A stretch of 64,000 bases of DNA from positions 62,001-126,000 of the forward strand of contig NZ_JAFAJM010000013.1 in assembly GCF_019236175.1 (NCBI RefSeq), in the 5' to 3' direction. Shown here one piece after another: positions 14,114-23,575 of the stretch (position 1 is its first letter; each line of letters starts with the position of its first letter). The notes beneath the pieces were generated by a model. That model did no database searches. It was not told the origin of the DNA and worked only from the letters and a program-made list of their open reading frames with translations. A program made the translations under genes and the position numbers. Source of the stretch: Chryseobacterium sp. Lineage in GTDB: Bacteria > Bacteroidota > Bacteroidia > Flavobacteriales > Weeksellaceae.

Positions 14114-17104
14114 ATGAAAAATTCCTATTACAATATAGGAGGCATTTTCTTTGGGCTCATGTTTACCGCTGTAAGCATTGGAACAACTGCCCAAACACGC
14201 ACCATTTCCGGTACCGTCACCTCATCAGGTAAACCTTTACAGGGAGTTATAATCTCCCAAGAGGGCAGTGATCAGATAGCCATGACCGGCAACAACGGAA
14301 CCTATACATTACAGGTTTCAGCAGAAAATCCCATCCTATTGTTCAAACACTCTGATTATGCAGAAGAAAAATTCACACTTACTAATCAGAAAGTCATTAA
14401 TATCAGCTTAGAACAGAAAGTAAAGGGAATCGAAGAAGTTATTCTCAACGCTGGCTACTACAAGGTTAAAGACAAAGAAAGAACCGGAAGTATCGCCAAA
14501 GTTTCAGCAAAAGATATCGGAAAACAACCTGTCACCAATGTACTCTCTGCCACGCAGGGAAGGGTAGCAGGAGTAAACATCGTACAAAACTCAGGAATTC
14601 CCGGTGGTGGATATGATATTCAGATCAGGGGAAAGAACAGTCTCAGATCTCTTGGAAACACTCCGCTATATGTTGTAGATGGAGTTCCGGTAGGAGGAGA
14701 AATGGCCTCCCAGTTTTCGGGTGCAGTACTTCCGGCAAGCAGTATTAATCCGCTTAACAGCATTAATCCTGCGGATATTGAGAGTATTGAGATTTTGAAA
14801 GATGCCGATGCAACCTCTATCTACGGATCAAGGGGAGCTAATGGAGTAGTGCTGGTCACTACGAAGAAAGTAAAATCCAAGAATCTGGAATTAAATGTGG
14901 GTACCACCTATTCAGTAAGTTCGGTCATGACTGACCTTAAGATGCTGAATACTGCGGATTATCTAAAAATGAGAAATCAGGCTTTTCAGAATGACGGGAT
15001 CTCAGCTTATCCGGCTAATGCCTATGATATCAATGGAATGTGGGATCAGGATAGATATACAGACTGGAGAAAAACACTCATCGGAAATACAGCAGATGCC
15101 TTTACAGCAAATGTCTCTTTAAGCGGAGGAAATGAAAGGACTTCCTTTCTGATAGGCTATGGACATAGCCAACAGTCTACCGTGTTTGCAAAAGATTTTA
15201 AGTATACCACTAATAATCTCTCTGCCAATATCAGCCACACCTCCGAAGATAAGCGGTTTCAGCTTAATGTTTCCAACAGGTTTTCTGTTCAGAAAAATAA
15301 TGTCTTGAGCGAGGATATCACCAAACAGTCCTTTTTGCTTTCGCCCAATGCTCCTGCTTTATATGATGAGGAGGGAAACCTTAACTGGGAGAGCAATACT
15401 TTCAACAATCCTGCCGGACTTTATAACAGTTCTTATTCCTATGAGAATAAACAGTTTTTATCTAATGTGAACTTGCAGTATGAACTGCTGAAACATTGGT
15501 TTTTAAAATTTAGCGGAGGACTGAATTACCAGTCATTTGATGAAAGATCATTAAAACCTAATACCATATATAATCCTGCCTCTTATCAGGGACAGTCCAG
15601 TGCCAGTTCACAGTCTTATAACAGCAATCAGGACCGTTTTTCGTTTATCCTGGAACCCCAGCTGAACTGGCAGATGAAAAAAGATAAATATACCCTGGAT
15701 GTACTTATAGGGACCACTTTTCAGCGGGAAATAGGAACACAGGGTTCAATGATTGGGATTGGATTTGAGAGCAATGCCTTTATAGAGAATGTAGGAGCGG
15801 CAAGGACTAAGATTATTACTGATCAGATCAGGACAGAGTACCGTTATGCCGCTTTCTTTGGAAGAGTGAATTATCAATATGCCGGAAGATATATTCTTAA
15901 TATTACCGGAAGACGAGATGGGAGCAGCCGTTTTGGTCCCAATAATAAGTTCGCAAATTTCGGAGCTTTGGGAGCTGCATGGATATTCTCTCAGGAACCT
16001 TTCCTGAAAAATAAGAAATGGCTGAGCTTTGGGAAACTCCGTACAAGCTACGGAACTACCGGAAGTGATAATATAGGGGATTATGGCTATCTGGATACCT
16101 ATGATCTCTCAGAATACCTGTATAATAATACAGCAGGTCTTACTCCTTCAAGGTTGTATAATCCCAACTATAGCTGGGAGAAAACTACCAAACTGGAAGC
16201 TGCTTTGGAGCTGGGATTTTTGAAAAACAAGATTAACCTGACTACATCCTGGTACAGCAATCGTTCTTCCAGTCAACTGGTAGGCTATCAACTTCCTTCA
16301 ATAACGGGTTTTTCAAGTGTTCTGGCTAATCTGGATTCCGTAGTGAAGAACTCGGGATGGGAAACGGAGCTTTCCGCAAAACCTTTTTCAGGTAAATCTT
16401 TTCAATGGGAATCAAGTATTAATATAAGTTTTCCAAAAAATAAATTACTCTCTTTTCCGGGATTGGCTGGTTCCTCTTATGCTAATACCTACGTTATAGG
16501 GCAGCCTGTTACTTCGGTAAAGGTATATCAGTATGAGGGAATTGATCCTGAGACAGGGTTATACCGGTTCAAAGATTTTAACGGAGACGGGAAAATCTCT
16601 GCTCCCGATGATAGGCAGGCGGTAGAAAATATCGGCGTACGGTGTTTTGGAGGTTGGAATAATAACTTTCGTTTTAAAAACTGGAACCTTTCTTTTTTAT
16701 TTCAGTTCGTTAAGCAGAAAAACTGGAACTACAATAATATCATGCCTATACCGGGAAGCATGAACAACCAGCCTGCAGAGGTAATGGATGTATGGTCTGC
16801 GGAGAACCCCGGAGGTATATACATGCCATACTCTTCAGGAAGTAACGGTATAAAAAATCAACTCCACGCCTTTTTTATGAACAGTACGGCAGCAGTATCT
16901 GATGCATCCTTTATCCGTCTTAAGAATCTGGAACTGGGATATCAGCTTCCTGTGAGAGGAGGTTTTAAAAGCGTGAAAATCTATTTTCAAGGACAGAACC
17001 TTTTGACCTTTACCAAATATTTCGGGCCTGACCCTGAGTTTAGAAATATCGGTTATCTGCCTGCTCTAAAAACGTATTCATTTGGAGTGCTTATCTCGTT
17101 GTAA
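14114..17104 (+). CDS. SusC/RagA-type TonB-linked outer-membrane transporter
   Basis: 996 aa. A signal peptide ending in TAQ (about residues 1-27) is followed by a carboxypeptidase-regulatory-like domain (TISGTVTSSGKPLQGV, residues about 30-100). Next is a TonB plug with the SusC hallmark DADATSIYGSRGANGVVLV, then a long 22-strand barrel region rich in Tyr/Asn/Ser. SusC-type barrels, lidded by a SusD lipoprotein, import oligomers such as glycans or peptides using TonB energy. It is the first gene of a three-gene operon with susD-like (17-bp gap) and an S9 peptidase. With a peptidase partner and no glycosidase, a peptide substrate is more likely than a glycan; this is inference. Confidence 0.9.
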   Translation: MKNSYYNIGGIFFGLMFTAVSIGTTAQTRTISGTVTSSGKPLQGVIISQEGSDQIAMTGNNGTYTLQVSAENPILLFKHSDYAEEKFTLTNQKVINISLEQKVKGIEEVILNAGYYKVKDKERTGSIAKVSAKDIGKQPVTNVLSATQGRVAGVNIVQNSGIPGGGYDIQIRGKNSLRSLGNTPLYVVDGVPVGGEMASQFSGAVLPASSINPLNSINPADIESIEILKDADATSIYGSRGANGVVLVTTKKVKSKNLELNVGTTYSVSSVMTDLKMLNTADYLKMRNQAFQNDGISAYPANAYDINGMWDQDRYTDWRKTLIGNTADAFTANVSLSGGNERTSFLIGYGHSQQSTVFAKDFKYTTNNLSANISHTSEDKRFQLNVSNRFSVQKNNVLSEDITKQSFLLSPNAPALYDEEGNLNWESNTFNNPAGLYNSSYSYENKQFLSNVNLQYELLKHWFLKFSGGLNYQSFDERSLKPNTIYNPASYQGQSSASSQSYNSNQDRFSFILEPQLNWQMKKDKYTLDVLIGTTFQREIGTQGSMIGIGFESNAFIENVGAARTKIITDQIRTEYRYAAFFGRVNYQYAGRYILNITGRRDGSSRFGPNNKFANFGALGAAWIFSQEPFLKNKKWLSFGKLRTSYGTTGSDNIGDYGYLDTYDLSEYLYNNTAGLTPSRLYNPNYSWEKTTKLEAALELGFLKNKINLTTSWYSNRSSSQLVGYQLPSITGFSSVLANLDSVVKNSGWETELSAKPFSGKSFQWESSINISFPKNKLLSFPGLAGSSYANTYVIGQPVTSVKVYQYEGIDPETGLYRFKDFNGDGKISAPDDRQAVENIGVRCFGGWNNNFRFKNWNLSFLFQFVKQKNWNYNNIMPIPGSMNNQPAEVMDVWSAENPGGIYMPYSSGSNGIKNQLHAFFMNSTAAVSDASFIRLKNLELGYQLPVRGGFKSVKIYFQGQNLLTFTKYFGPDPEFRNIGYLPALKTYSFGVLISL

Positions 17105-17121
17105 ATGTTAAAAAAGTAATT

Positions 17122-18528
17122 ATGAAAAATCTAAAAATCTTAGTATATCAAAATCATAAAATAGTGCTACTTTGTAGAAATACGATGCTGGTATTATTGT
17201 TTTGTGGACTTATTTTTTCCTGTGAAAAGATGCTGGACGTGGAAACCCCCTCCAATCAGATCGGAAAAGATAAGATATTTAAAGATGTTCAAACGGCTAA
17301 TGCCGCATTAGCGGGTCTTTATGCAGGTCTTAGGGACAACTCACCGCTTTCGGGAGAATCGCTAGGCCCTGTTCTGGGAGTCTATGTGGATGATCTGGAT
17401 TCTTACGCCTTAGCTGATACCAATGGTGTGTTGGCGCTTTATCAAAATCAGCAGCTGGATGCCAATTCCATGGTGTATTCAGTTTGGTCTTCCGCCTACC
17501 AGAATATTTATGCAGCCAATGCTATTATAGAGGGTGTTAAAGCATCAGCCTTGCCGGGTACTGAAAAAGATAGAATAGAGGGTGAGGCTCTGCTCATAAG
17601 ATGTATACTACTGTTTTATTTACAGCAGATTTTCGGAGCAATACCTTATCCGGTGAGTACCGACTACAATGTAAACCAGCATCTGTCAAGAGTAGAACCC
17701 AGCGAAGTACAGTTAAGGCTGGAAACGGATCTTTTGCGATGTGTACAGCTTATGCCAGATCAGTATAGAGAAACCGAAAGGGTATATCCCAATCGTAAAG
17801 TAGCAGAGTTAATGCTTGGCAAAGTCTATATGCTTGAGAAGAAATGGTCTCAGGCGGAGAACGTGCTTACAATAGTTACAGGAAGTCCGCTGTATAGTTT
17901 CCAGAACGATCTTTCAAAGGTATTTCAGAAAGATTCAAGACATATCTTGTGGCAATTAAAACCTGCAAATCCCGGTGATCCGGTGAGAGAGGCCATGCTC
18001 TATTATTTTGCAGGTGTTGCACCAACGGGTTATGCACTTTCTGAGAGTCTGATCAGTTCATTTGATCAGGATGATTTAAGAAAACAATACTGGATGACAC
18101 CGGTATTTGCAGGTGGGAAAACGTGGTTTCGTGCCAATAAGTATAAAAATATAACGATCAATGATACGGAAGATTCTATAGTATTTCGCTTAGAAGAAGC
18201 ATATCTACTGCTTGCTGAAACACTGGTTCAGCAGAACAAAACAGCGCAGGCTCTGCAATATATCAATCCTGTTAGGCAAAGAGCAGGCCTCAGTCTTATG
18301 GCCTCATCCGTTTCCAAAGAAGTTCTGCTTGGTGAAATCCTGATGGAAAACAGAAAAGAGTTTTTTACAGAAATGGGACATCGCTTTCTTGATTTAAAAA
18401 GAAATAACAGACTTGGAGATTTACAGGCTGTAAAACCGAACTGGAAACCTTTTCACATAGTGTGGCCGGTTCCACAAAAAGATTTACTGCTTAATGCTAA
18501 CCTAAATCCGCAGAATAATGGCTATTAA
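17122..18528 (+). CDS. RagB/SusD-type surface lipoprotein
   Basis: 468 aa. The signal sequence ends in a lipobox (GLIFSC, C34). Start choice is uncertain: the ATG at 17122 gives a long basic n-region and M22 is also possible. The RagB/SusD fold is indicated by the N-terminal helix pairs with A-N-A-A-L-A-G-L-Y-A-G-L, TPR-like helices, and the family ending with R-K-E-F-F-T-E-M-G-H-R-F-L-D-L-K-R and VWPVPQKDL. It forms the lid on the SusC barrel and captures the substrate at the surface. Its stop overlaps the next start by 11 bp, so translation of the peptidase is likely coupled. Confidence 0.9.
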   Translation: MKNLKILVYQNHKIVLLCRNTMLVLLFCGLIFSCEKMLDVETPSNQIGKDKIFKDVQTANAALAGLYAGLRDNSPLSGESLGPVLGVYVDDLDSYALADTNGVLALYQNQQLDANSMVYSVWSSAYQNIYAANAIIEGVKASALPGTEKDRIEGEALLIRCILLFYLQQIFGAIPYPVSTDYNVNQHLSRVEPSEVQLRLETDLLRCVQLMPDQYRETERVYPNRKVAELMLGKVYMLEKKWSQAENVLTIVTGSPLYSFQNDLSKVFQKDSRHILWQLKPANPGDPVREAMLYYFAGVAPTGYALSESLISSFDQDDLRKQYWMTPVFAGGKTWFRANKYKNITINDTEDSIVFRLEEAYLLLAETLVQQNKTAQALQYINPVRQRAGLSLMASSVSKEVLLGEILMENRKEFFTEMGHRFLDLKRNNRLGDLQAVKPNWKPFHIVWPVPQKDLLLNANLNPQNNGY

Positions 18529-21064
18529 TATCAATAAACTGATAATTCTCTTGTTAATTCTTCTGGGAATGGTTTGCCGTGCACAAATACATCAGGACTC
18601 TGTAAAAGATGAAATTTCATCCTATTACAATATTGCCGTTAATAAGGTTTCTGACGATGGGAAATGGATTGTAGCAACGAAGGTTTACAGAAATAATTAT
18701 GATACAGCGGTGGTATTGTCTTCCGGGAAATCAGGAATGAAATCGCAGGTTATTTCACTCATCAAAAAGTATCAGTATTCATTTGTTAAAAACAACCAGC
18801 TATTGACATTGGAACAGGGAAAAGCACAGATGTGGAATCTGATGACCGGATTTCAGAGAGAACTCAAGGGGAATCAGGATAAGGATGAAACAGGGAATAT
18901 AATACAGAGCGGGGTTATAGAAAAGGGACAGAAATACTTTTTACAGACTAAAGACAGCGCTCTTCATATGTATAATGCGAAGTCTGAACTGCTGGAAATG
19001 GTAGAACAAGTACAGTATTTCAGAGTAAGCGGTTTTGGAGATGCATTGTATATTGTGAAAAAATCAGGACCTTATTGCCAGTTGGTAAAGTATTTCGGTA
19101 ATAGGTTGGTTACAGTATATTCTACAAGGAATTATATTCAAAGTATAGAAGAGATGCCTTCAGGTAATTTATTGATTCTAAAAGAAGAAACAAATAGTGA
19201 GAAAGGTTCAAATAGCCAATTTCAGAAGGTTGTTTTTGTCAATATAAACACTGGAAAACTGATGTGTCCCGATCTAGGTGTGGTTAAAGGAGATGAATAT
19301 CTGCGCTTTACAGAAATACAGAACGGAAAGGCTATCATGATTACGGGAATAAAGCACATCCCCACAGAAAAGGGAACCGTTGATATTTGGTATGGAAATG
19401 ATGGTAATCTTGAAGCCAAACAGGAAGGTTCATCCCGTACAAGATATTGGCTATGGAATAAAGAAAGTAATAAGGTCCGCACTGTTCCATCCGGCCGTTT
19501 TTCAACAGTAGTCAATTTGAATAACCCGGATTGTTTTCTGATGTTTAACAGGGACGAACTTCAGAATTATTCAACTTTGTTTCCAATGGTTCACAGCTAT
19601 ATTTATGATCTTAAAAAGGATATCTATAAAGACCTCGGAGTGATGCATCCAGAAGTATCAGTATCTGATTTAGGAAAATACTTTATTTACAGGAATAAGG
19701 ATGATTTATGGGTATTAGTAGATTCAGAAACATTGAAAAGAACAATACTGATGAAAAGAAATCTTAAAAAGGCATATTTCAGTCCTGACAGTAAAATAAT
19801 TTACTTTGAAAGCCATAATGATCTGTGGAAATATGAAATAATTACAGGGCAATTTGATGCACTCCATATTGATGATCAAAATGAAGTAAGAGTTGTTACT
19901 AAAGATGAAACTGATTTATATCCAGAGACAGGTTATGATTTCAGGGTAAGTATAGTGGATATAAATGAACCTATACTTTTAACTGTTACTCAGAAAGGAA
20001 CCATAGAAAAGGCTTTTTTGAAATGGTATAAAGGTAAATTAAAAAAAATTATGGCTTCTTCAGCATCCAATATTACATGGTATAAAACTGATAACTTATT
20101 GAGTAAGGCTGTCTATGTAGAAGAGAGCTTGAATAAGCCGCCACGGATTATGTGTAAAGAGATAGGAAAAGAGAAAGGTACTGTTATTTTTCAAAGTAAT
20201 CCACAGGATAAAACATCAGCGTTAATAAGAAGAGAAATAGTTTATTTTACAAACAAAGACGGAACATTATTAAAAGGACTTTTATATTATCCTATTGGAT
20301 ATGTAAAAGGAAAAAAATACCCAATGGTAACTCATATCTATGAAGTTCAGAGCAGAAATCCTAACCAATATCTATCTCCCTTAAATAATTTTCCGGTAGG
20401 ATTCTCTATCAAAGGACTTCTGGAGCAAGGCTATTTTGTATATCTTCCTGATATTGTGAATGGGTCATCTGGGGTAGGGTGGTCGGCACTGGACTGTGTT
20501 GAAAGATCATTGGATGCTTTACAAAATCATGAAGGTATTGATCTTACTAATGTAGGATTAATAGGACATTCTTTTGGAGGATACCGTACTGATTTTATAG
20601 CAGGTCATTCGAGTCGCTTCAAAGCCTATATTTCAGGAGCTGGGGCTAGTGATTTGATAAGAATGTACTTTTCCTATAATCAGACGTCATCTACCCCTTT
20701 TTACTGGCAGTTTGAAGAAGGTCAGTATAATATGCATGCTACTTTTGCGGAGAATAAAAATCTATATTTTAATAATAACCCTATTGAAAATGTACATAAA
20801 GTAAATGCTCCTATGCTTTTATGGACCGGACTGGAAGATAAAAGAATTGTCTGGGACCAAACGATGGAATTTTATATTGGGCTGAAGCGAAATAAGAAAG
20901 ATGTGGTTGCATTATTCTATCCTGGAGAAGCCCATGTCTTTACGATAGGCTCCACGGCAGAGAAAGATCTTTCTGTAAGAATACAGGATTGGTGGGATTA
21001 TTTTCTGAAAGGTAAAAAAGATTTTTCGTGGATAGAAAAACAAATGAAGAAGGATGCTGATTAG
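18518..21064 (+). CDS. Secreted S9-family (prolyl oligopeptidase-like) peptidase
   Basis: 848 aa with signal peptide (to about residue 23, ending CRAQ). The N-terminal two thirds are beta-strand repeats consistent with a beta-propeller gate. The C-terminal alpha/beta-hydrolase domain has the nucleophile elbow GHSFGG (S685), the acid in GLEDKR and the His in PGEAHVF, a complete triad. Family members cut short peptides in the periplasm or at the surface. It overlaps the SusD-like gene by 11 bp and ends in a strong terminator. It probably digests what the SusCD pair imports, or trims a peptide made by the facing DUF6520 operon. Confidence 0.85.
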   Translation: MAININKLIILLLILLGMVCRAQIHQDSVKDEISSYYNIAVNKVSDDGKWIVATKVYRNNYDTAVVLSSGKSGMKSQVISLIKKYQYSFVKNNQLLTLEQGKAQMWNLMTGFQRELKGNQDKDETGNIIQSGVIEKGQKYFLQTKDSALHMYNAKSELLEMVEQVQYFRVSGFGDALYIVKKSGPYCQLVKYFGNRLVTVYSTRNYIQSIEEMPSGNLLILKEETNSEKGSNSQFQKVVFVNINTGKLMCPDLGVVKGDEYLRFTEIQNGKAIMITGIKHIPTEKGTVDIWYGNDGNLEAKQEGSSRTRYWLWNKESNKVRTVPSGRFSTVVNLNNPDCFLMFNRDELQNYSTLFPMVHSYIYDLKKDIYKDLGVMHPEVSVSDLGKYFIYRNKDDLWVLVDSETLKRTILMKRNLKKAYFSPDSKIIYFESHNDLWKYEIITGQFDALHIDDQNEVRVVTKDETDLYPETGYDFRVSIVDINEPILLTVTQKGTIEKAFLKWYKGKLKKIMASSASNITWYKTDNLLSKAVYVEESLNKPPRIMCKEIGKEKGTVIFQSNPQDKTSALIRREIVYFTNKDGTLLKGLLYYPIGYVKGKKYPMVTHIYEVQSRNPNQYLSPLNNFPVGFSIKGLLEQGYFVYLPDIVNGSSGVGWSALDCVERSLDALQNHEGIDLTNVGLIGHSFGGYRTDFIAGHSSRFKAYISGAGASDLIRMYFSYNQTSSTPFYWQFEEGQYNMHATFAENKNLYFNNNPIENVHKVNAPMLLWTGLEDKRIVWDQTMEFYIGLKRNKKDVVALFYPGEAHVFTIGSTAEKDLSVRIQDWWDYFLKGKKDFSWIEKQMKKDAD

Positions 21065-21074
21065 CATCCTTCTT
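21047..21074. terminator. Terminator between peptidase and DUF6520 genes
   Basis: A perfect 12-bp stem (21047-21058 with 21063-21074) and a 4-nt loop include the peptidase stop codon. It serves the rightward SusCD-peptidase operon, and the leftward DUF6520 operon also ends just beside it. Confidence 0.75.
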
Positions 21075-21090
21075 TATTTGTAGGTTTAAA

Positions 21091-21354
21091 TTATGGGAGA
21101 ATTTCAAACAAGTCTCCAAAACACTGAGAACCGCTCATTCTTTTTAAGTTGTGAGGGCCTGTAGCATCTGTGTAGGTACAAAGCACCCCGGTATTTACCG
21201 TTTCACAGTTTTTTACAGCTACACACGTTGGTTCTCCGAAATTACCGACTCTGTATCCAATAGTAACTACTTTGGATGAATTTGCGATCGTTGATGCTAA
21301 TGCACCTCCTGTGCCCATAATTACCAGGGCTGCTGGGATAAGAAACTTTTTCAT
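21091..21354 (-). CDS. DUF6520-family small secreted Cys-rich protein
   Basis: 87 aa. It opens with MKKFLIPAALVIMGTGGALAS, the signal-peptide pattern of DUF6520 proteins of Bacteroidetes. The mature part has four cysteines (in EPTCVAVKNC, GVLCTY and GSQCFGD), enough for two disulfides. The function of the family is unknown to me. It is the last gene of a leftward operon behind a MauE/DoxX redox-type membrane protein (gap of 28 bp), whose family is linked to disulfide chemistry. Oxidative folding of this small protein is a reasonable inference. Confidence 0.75.
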   Translation of the reverse strand: MKKFLIPAALVIMGTGGALASTIANSSKVVTIGYRVGNFGEPTCVAVKNCETVNTGVLCTYTDATGPHNLKRMSGSQCFGDLFEILP

Positions 21355-21382
21355 AATAATTGAAGTTTTGGTAAATGAATGC

Positions 21383-22897
21383 TTACTCTTTATTCAGGTT
21401 TTCAGCTTCCCCTGTTGTAAAATATTTTACATTGGATCCTCTGTATCGATAGCGGATTAGATTTTTTCCAATAATAGCATATAGGTATTGATCAGTTACT
21501 ATAATCTGAGATACTGGTTTGTTATCAATATGGTCTATATAAAAGCTTCCAAGGTATTCTTGTCTGTCTGTTCGGTAAATATCAATTATAGTTGATTTTT
21601 TCCATCTCTCGCTAGGCTCATATTTCCCCATCAAATAAGAGTGATTAAATAAAATTGAGCCATTTGCTGTTACCCCCGAATTAACTTTTAAGGGAGGGGA
21701 TTTAAGCTTTGTATTTCCATTTGAAAGTTTAATAGGATTAATTTGTGCTTTTGAGATGGTATCAATAGTTTTCAGCTTCTTCTTTAACTGCAGACTATCA
21801 TTCATTACCAGAAACTGATTTCTGTAGGTGTACATATAAATGATATCTCTTGTTTTTGAATCAACAGTTAACTGGCCATCCACATCAAATATTCCGTCAA
21901 TCTGTTTTTCCAATAATTGATCATATGCTGTAAATGTGGGTTTCCCATTGAGCCTAAGTGTTCCCAATTCATATTCTCCGGTTTGGCTACTGCGTATCCT
22001 TACGGCAAAATTTAATGAATCGATAACAGCAAGTTGGTTAAAATATACATGATTATAGCTGATGGTATGAGCTAATGAATCATTTGTTTTTCCTTTGTAA
22101 ATAATAGGAACACTTCCATCATACAAATAGTAATTCTGATCAGCTACTTTTAACTGTAGATTAGTATAATAAAAATCAGTATGATCAGGATGTATCTTCA
22201 TTTTCTTCAACGTTGTGAAATTATTTCCAACAGAGCTAAGGATCAATGGGAAAGATGGATTGCCAAGAAATAAATATTTGTTATTGCTTCCTGCAAAGTA
22301 ATAGTGATCATTATCAAGCTGGATTCTCTTATCTTCAATCAGCGGATGGATGAGAAAACGGCGGGTAAAGCTATTCTCTTTTTTGATAATATGTTCTGAA
22401 CTGATATAAAGAAGAAGGACCGTGGAAAAACCTACTAAAATTGTAGTGGCTAGCTGTATGTAAACTTTATATTTATTTTTTTGTTGATTATATTGTATAC
22501 AAATTAATGCAATAATGACTAGAAGCACGCAGCCCATATTGAATATAAGATGTTCGTTCCAGTCCATCTTTTCCAGTATACCTCCACAGGAGCATGGAAT
22601 AGATTCACTGTAATGAAGGATCATATAGATATAAGTGCTGAAACCTGTCATGATTCCTAAAGAAGAGAGTAAGCCTATATGTTGTAAACGTGGGATTAAA
22701 AGCAGAATAACTGTCAATAACTCAATTATAATTACTCCATAAGATATGACTCCCGCATAAGCTGTCAGAAGAGGTGACTGAGCAATCTGTATTTGAAAAT
22801 TTTCAAAATCAAGAATTTTATTTACTGCTGCATACATAAAAAGCAGTATAAAAAAGTAGGTAGTTACTAATGGAATGTATCCAATAACCTTTCTCAT
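21383..22897 (-). CDS. MauE/DoxX-type membrane protein with C-terminal propeller-like domain
   Basis: 504 aa from the ATG at 22897. This start leaves an 11-bp gap after the 57-aa gene, while the ATGs at 22915 and 22933 would overlap it. Residues 1-150 have about four membrane helices with the signature C-S-C-G-G before the third/fourth helix, as in MauE/DoxX redox-associated proteins. A fifth helix follows, then about 330 residues of strand repeats (NNKYLFLGN, YYLYDGS, DIIYMYTYRNQF, YLYAIIG) that look like a six-bladed propeller facing the periplasm. Likely a membrane thiol/disulfide carrier with a binding domain. It sits between a small-protein pair and the Cys-rich DUF6520 gene in one operon. 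Confidence 0.75.
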   Translation of the reverse strand: MRKVIGYIPLVTTYFFILLFMYAAVNKILDFENFQIQIAQSPLLTAYAGVISYGVIIIELLTVILLLIPRLQHIGLLSSLGIMTGFSTYIYMILHYSESIPCSCGGILEKMDWNEHLIFNMGCVLLVIIALICIQYNQQKNKYKVYIQLATTILVGFSTVLLLYISSEHIIKKENSFTRRFLIHPLIEDKRIQLDNDHYYFAGSNNKYLFLGNPSFPLILSSVGNNFTTLKKMKIHPDHTDFYYTNLQLKVADQNYYLYDGSVPIIYKGKTNDSLAHTISYNHVYFNQLAVIDSLNFAVRIRSSQTGEYELGTLRLNGKPTFTAYDQLLEKQIDGIFDVDGQLTVDSKTRDIIYMYTYRNQFLVMNDSLQLKKKLKTIDTISKAQINPIKLSNGNTKLKSPPLKVNSGVTANGSILFNHSYLMGKYEPSERWKKSTIIDIYRTDRQEYLGSFYIDHIDNKPVSQIIVTDQYLYAIIGKNLIRYRYRGSNVKYFTTGEAENLNKE

Positions 22898-22908
22898 AAC
22901 GTTTTTTT

Positions 22909-23082
22909 TTAGCATTGATATAAAAGGATCCATGCAACTTTTTGTCCACCGTAATCAGGCATTGTTGATTTCTCTGCGATAATTATTGTTGTGGTAAAAG
23001 CTCCTTTACTTTTCCATAATCCGCTGACAGGGCACTTCTGTCCGGATCTGGTAATCTTTATTGGAATTGATTCATTATTCAT
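22909..23082 (-). CDS. Small hypothetical protein (57 aa), translationally coupled
   Basis: It reads MNNESIPIKITRSGQKCPVS and ends GGQKVAWILLYQC. The start overlaps the upstream lipoprotein stop in an ATGA (23079-23082), a classic coupling signal, and the gene ends 11 bp before the preferred start of the MauE/DoxX gene. It contains the patterns SGQKCPVSGLWK and MPDYGGQKVAW, which look like a small beta-sheet fold, and two cysteines. There is no signal peptide. Real by gene packing; function unknown. Confidence 0.65.
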   Translation of the reverse strand: MNNESIPIKITRSGQKCPVSGLWKSKGAFTTTIIIAEKSTMPDYGGQKVAWILLYQC

Positions 23083-23297
23083 TTTCTATAATTATCAGAT
23101 TTTTTGGATTTCCAATGGTCACGATCTTTTGGCGGATCAGCTGATTTATAATCTGCACTGTCTGATCTTGCAGATGAAATAGTTCTATTCTGTAAGTTTT
23201 CATATGAATCTTCAGTTAATTGCAAATGATTCGGATGGCAGGAGTGAATGATTATAATAATTAAAATTCCTGCTGAAATATAAATTAGGGTTTTCAT
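23079..23297 (-). CDS. Small lipoprotein (72 aa)
   Basis: The N-terminus MKTLIYISAGILIIIIIHSC is a signal peptide ending in a lipobox Cys (C20). The mature 52 residues are polar, with Ser/Asp/Lys in abundance and a basic end, so probably unstructured. It is the first gene of the leftward operon lipoprotein, 57-aa protein, MauE/DoxX, DUF6520. The 4-bp ATGA overlap with the next gene supports the reading frame. Function unknown. Confidence 0.65.
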   Translation of the reverse strand: MKTLIYISAGILIIIIIHSCHPNHLQLTEDSYENLQNRTISSARSDSADYKSADPPKDRDHWKSKKSDNYRK

Positions 23298-23575
23298 AAT
23301 GGGGGATGATTTAAAAGTTAATAATCCCGGCCGGTTGCTATTAGAATTCTGAGAACGAATTTAGAATTTGAAAAGCCCGAAAAAAAAGATTTATGGATCT
23401 GATTTATAAATTAATCGTGCCTATTTTGTAAATCAAACCACAATGTTTTATTGATTTAAATTATTGATCTTTAATTATTTAATGTATTTTTTTGTAATGT
23501 GATAAATTCCCTATGTTTTGAAATAATTTTATTCTTATGTCAATTTGATTACTTTTGAATAATATTTAGATTATA

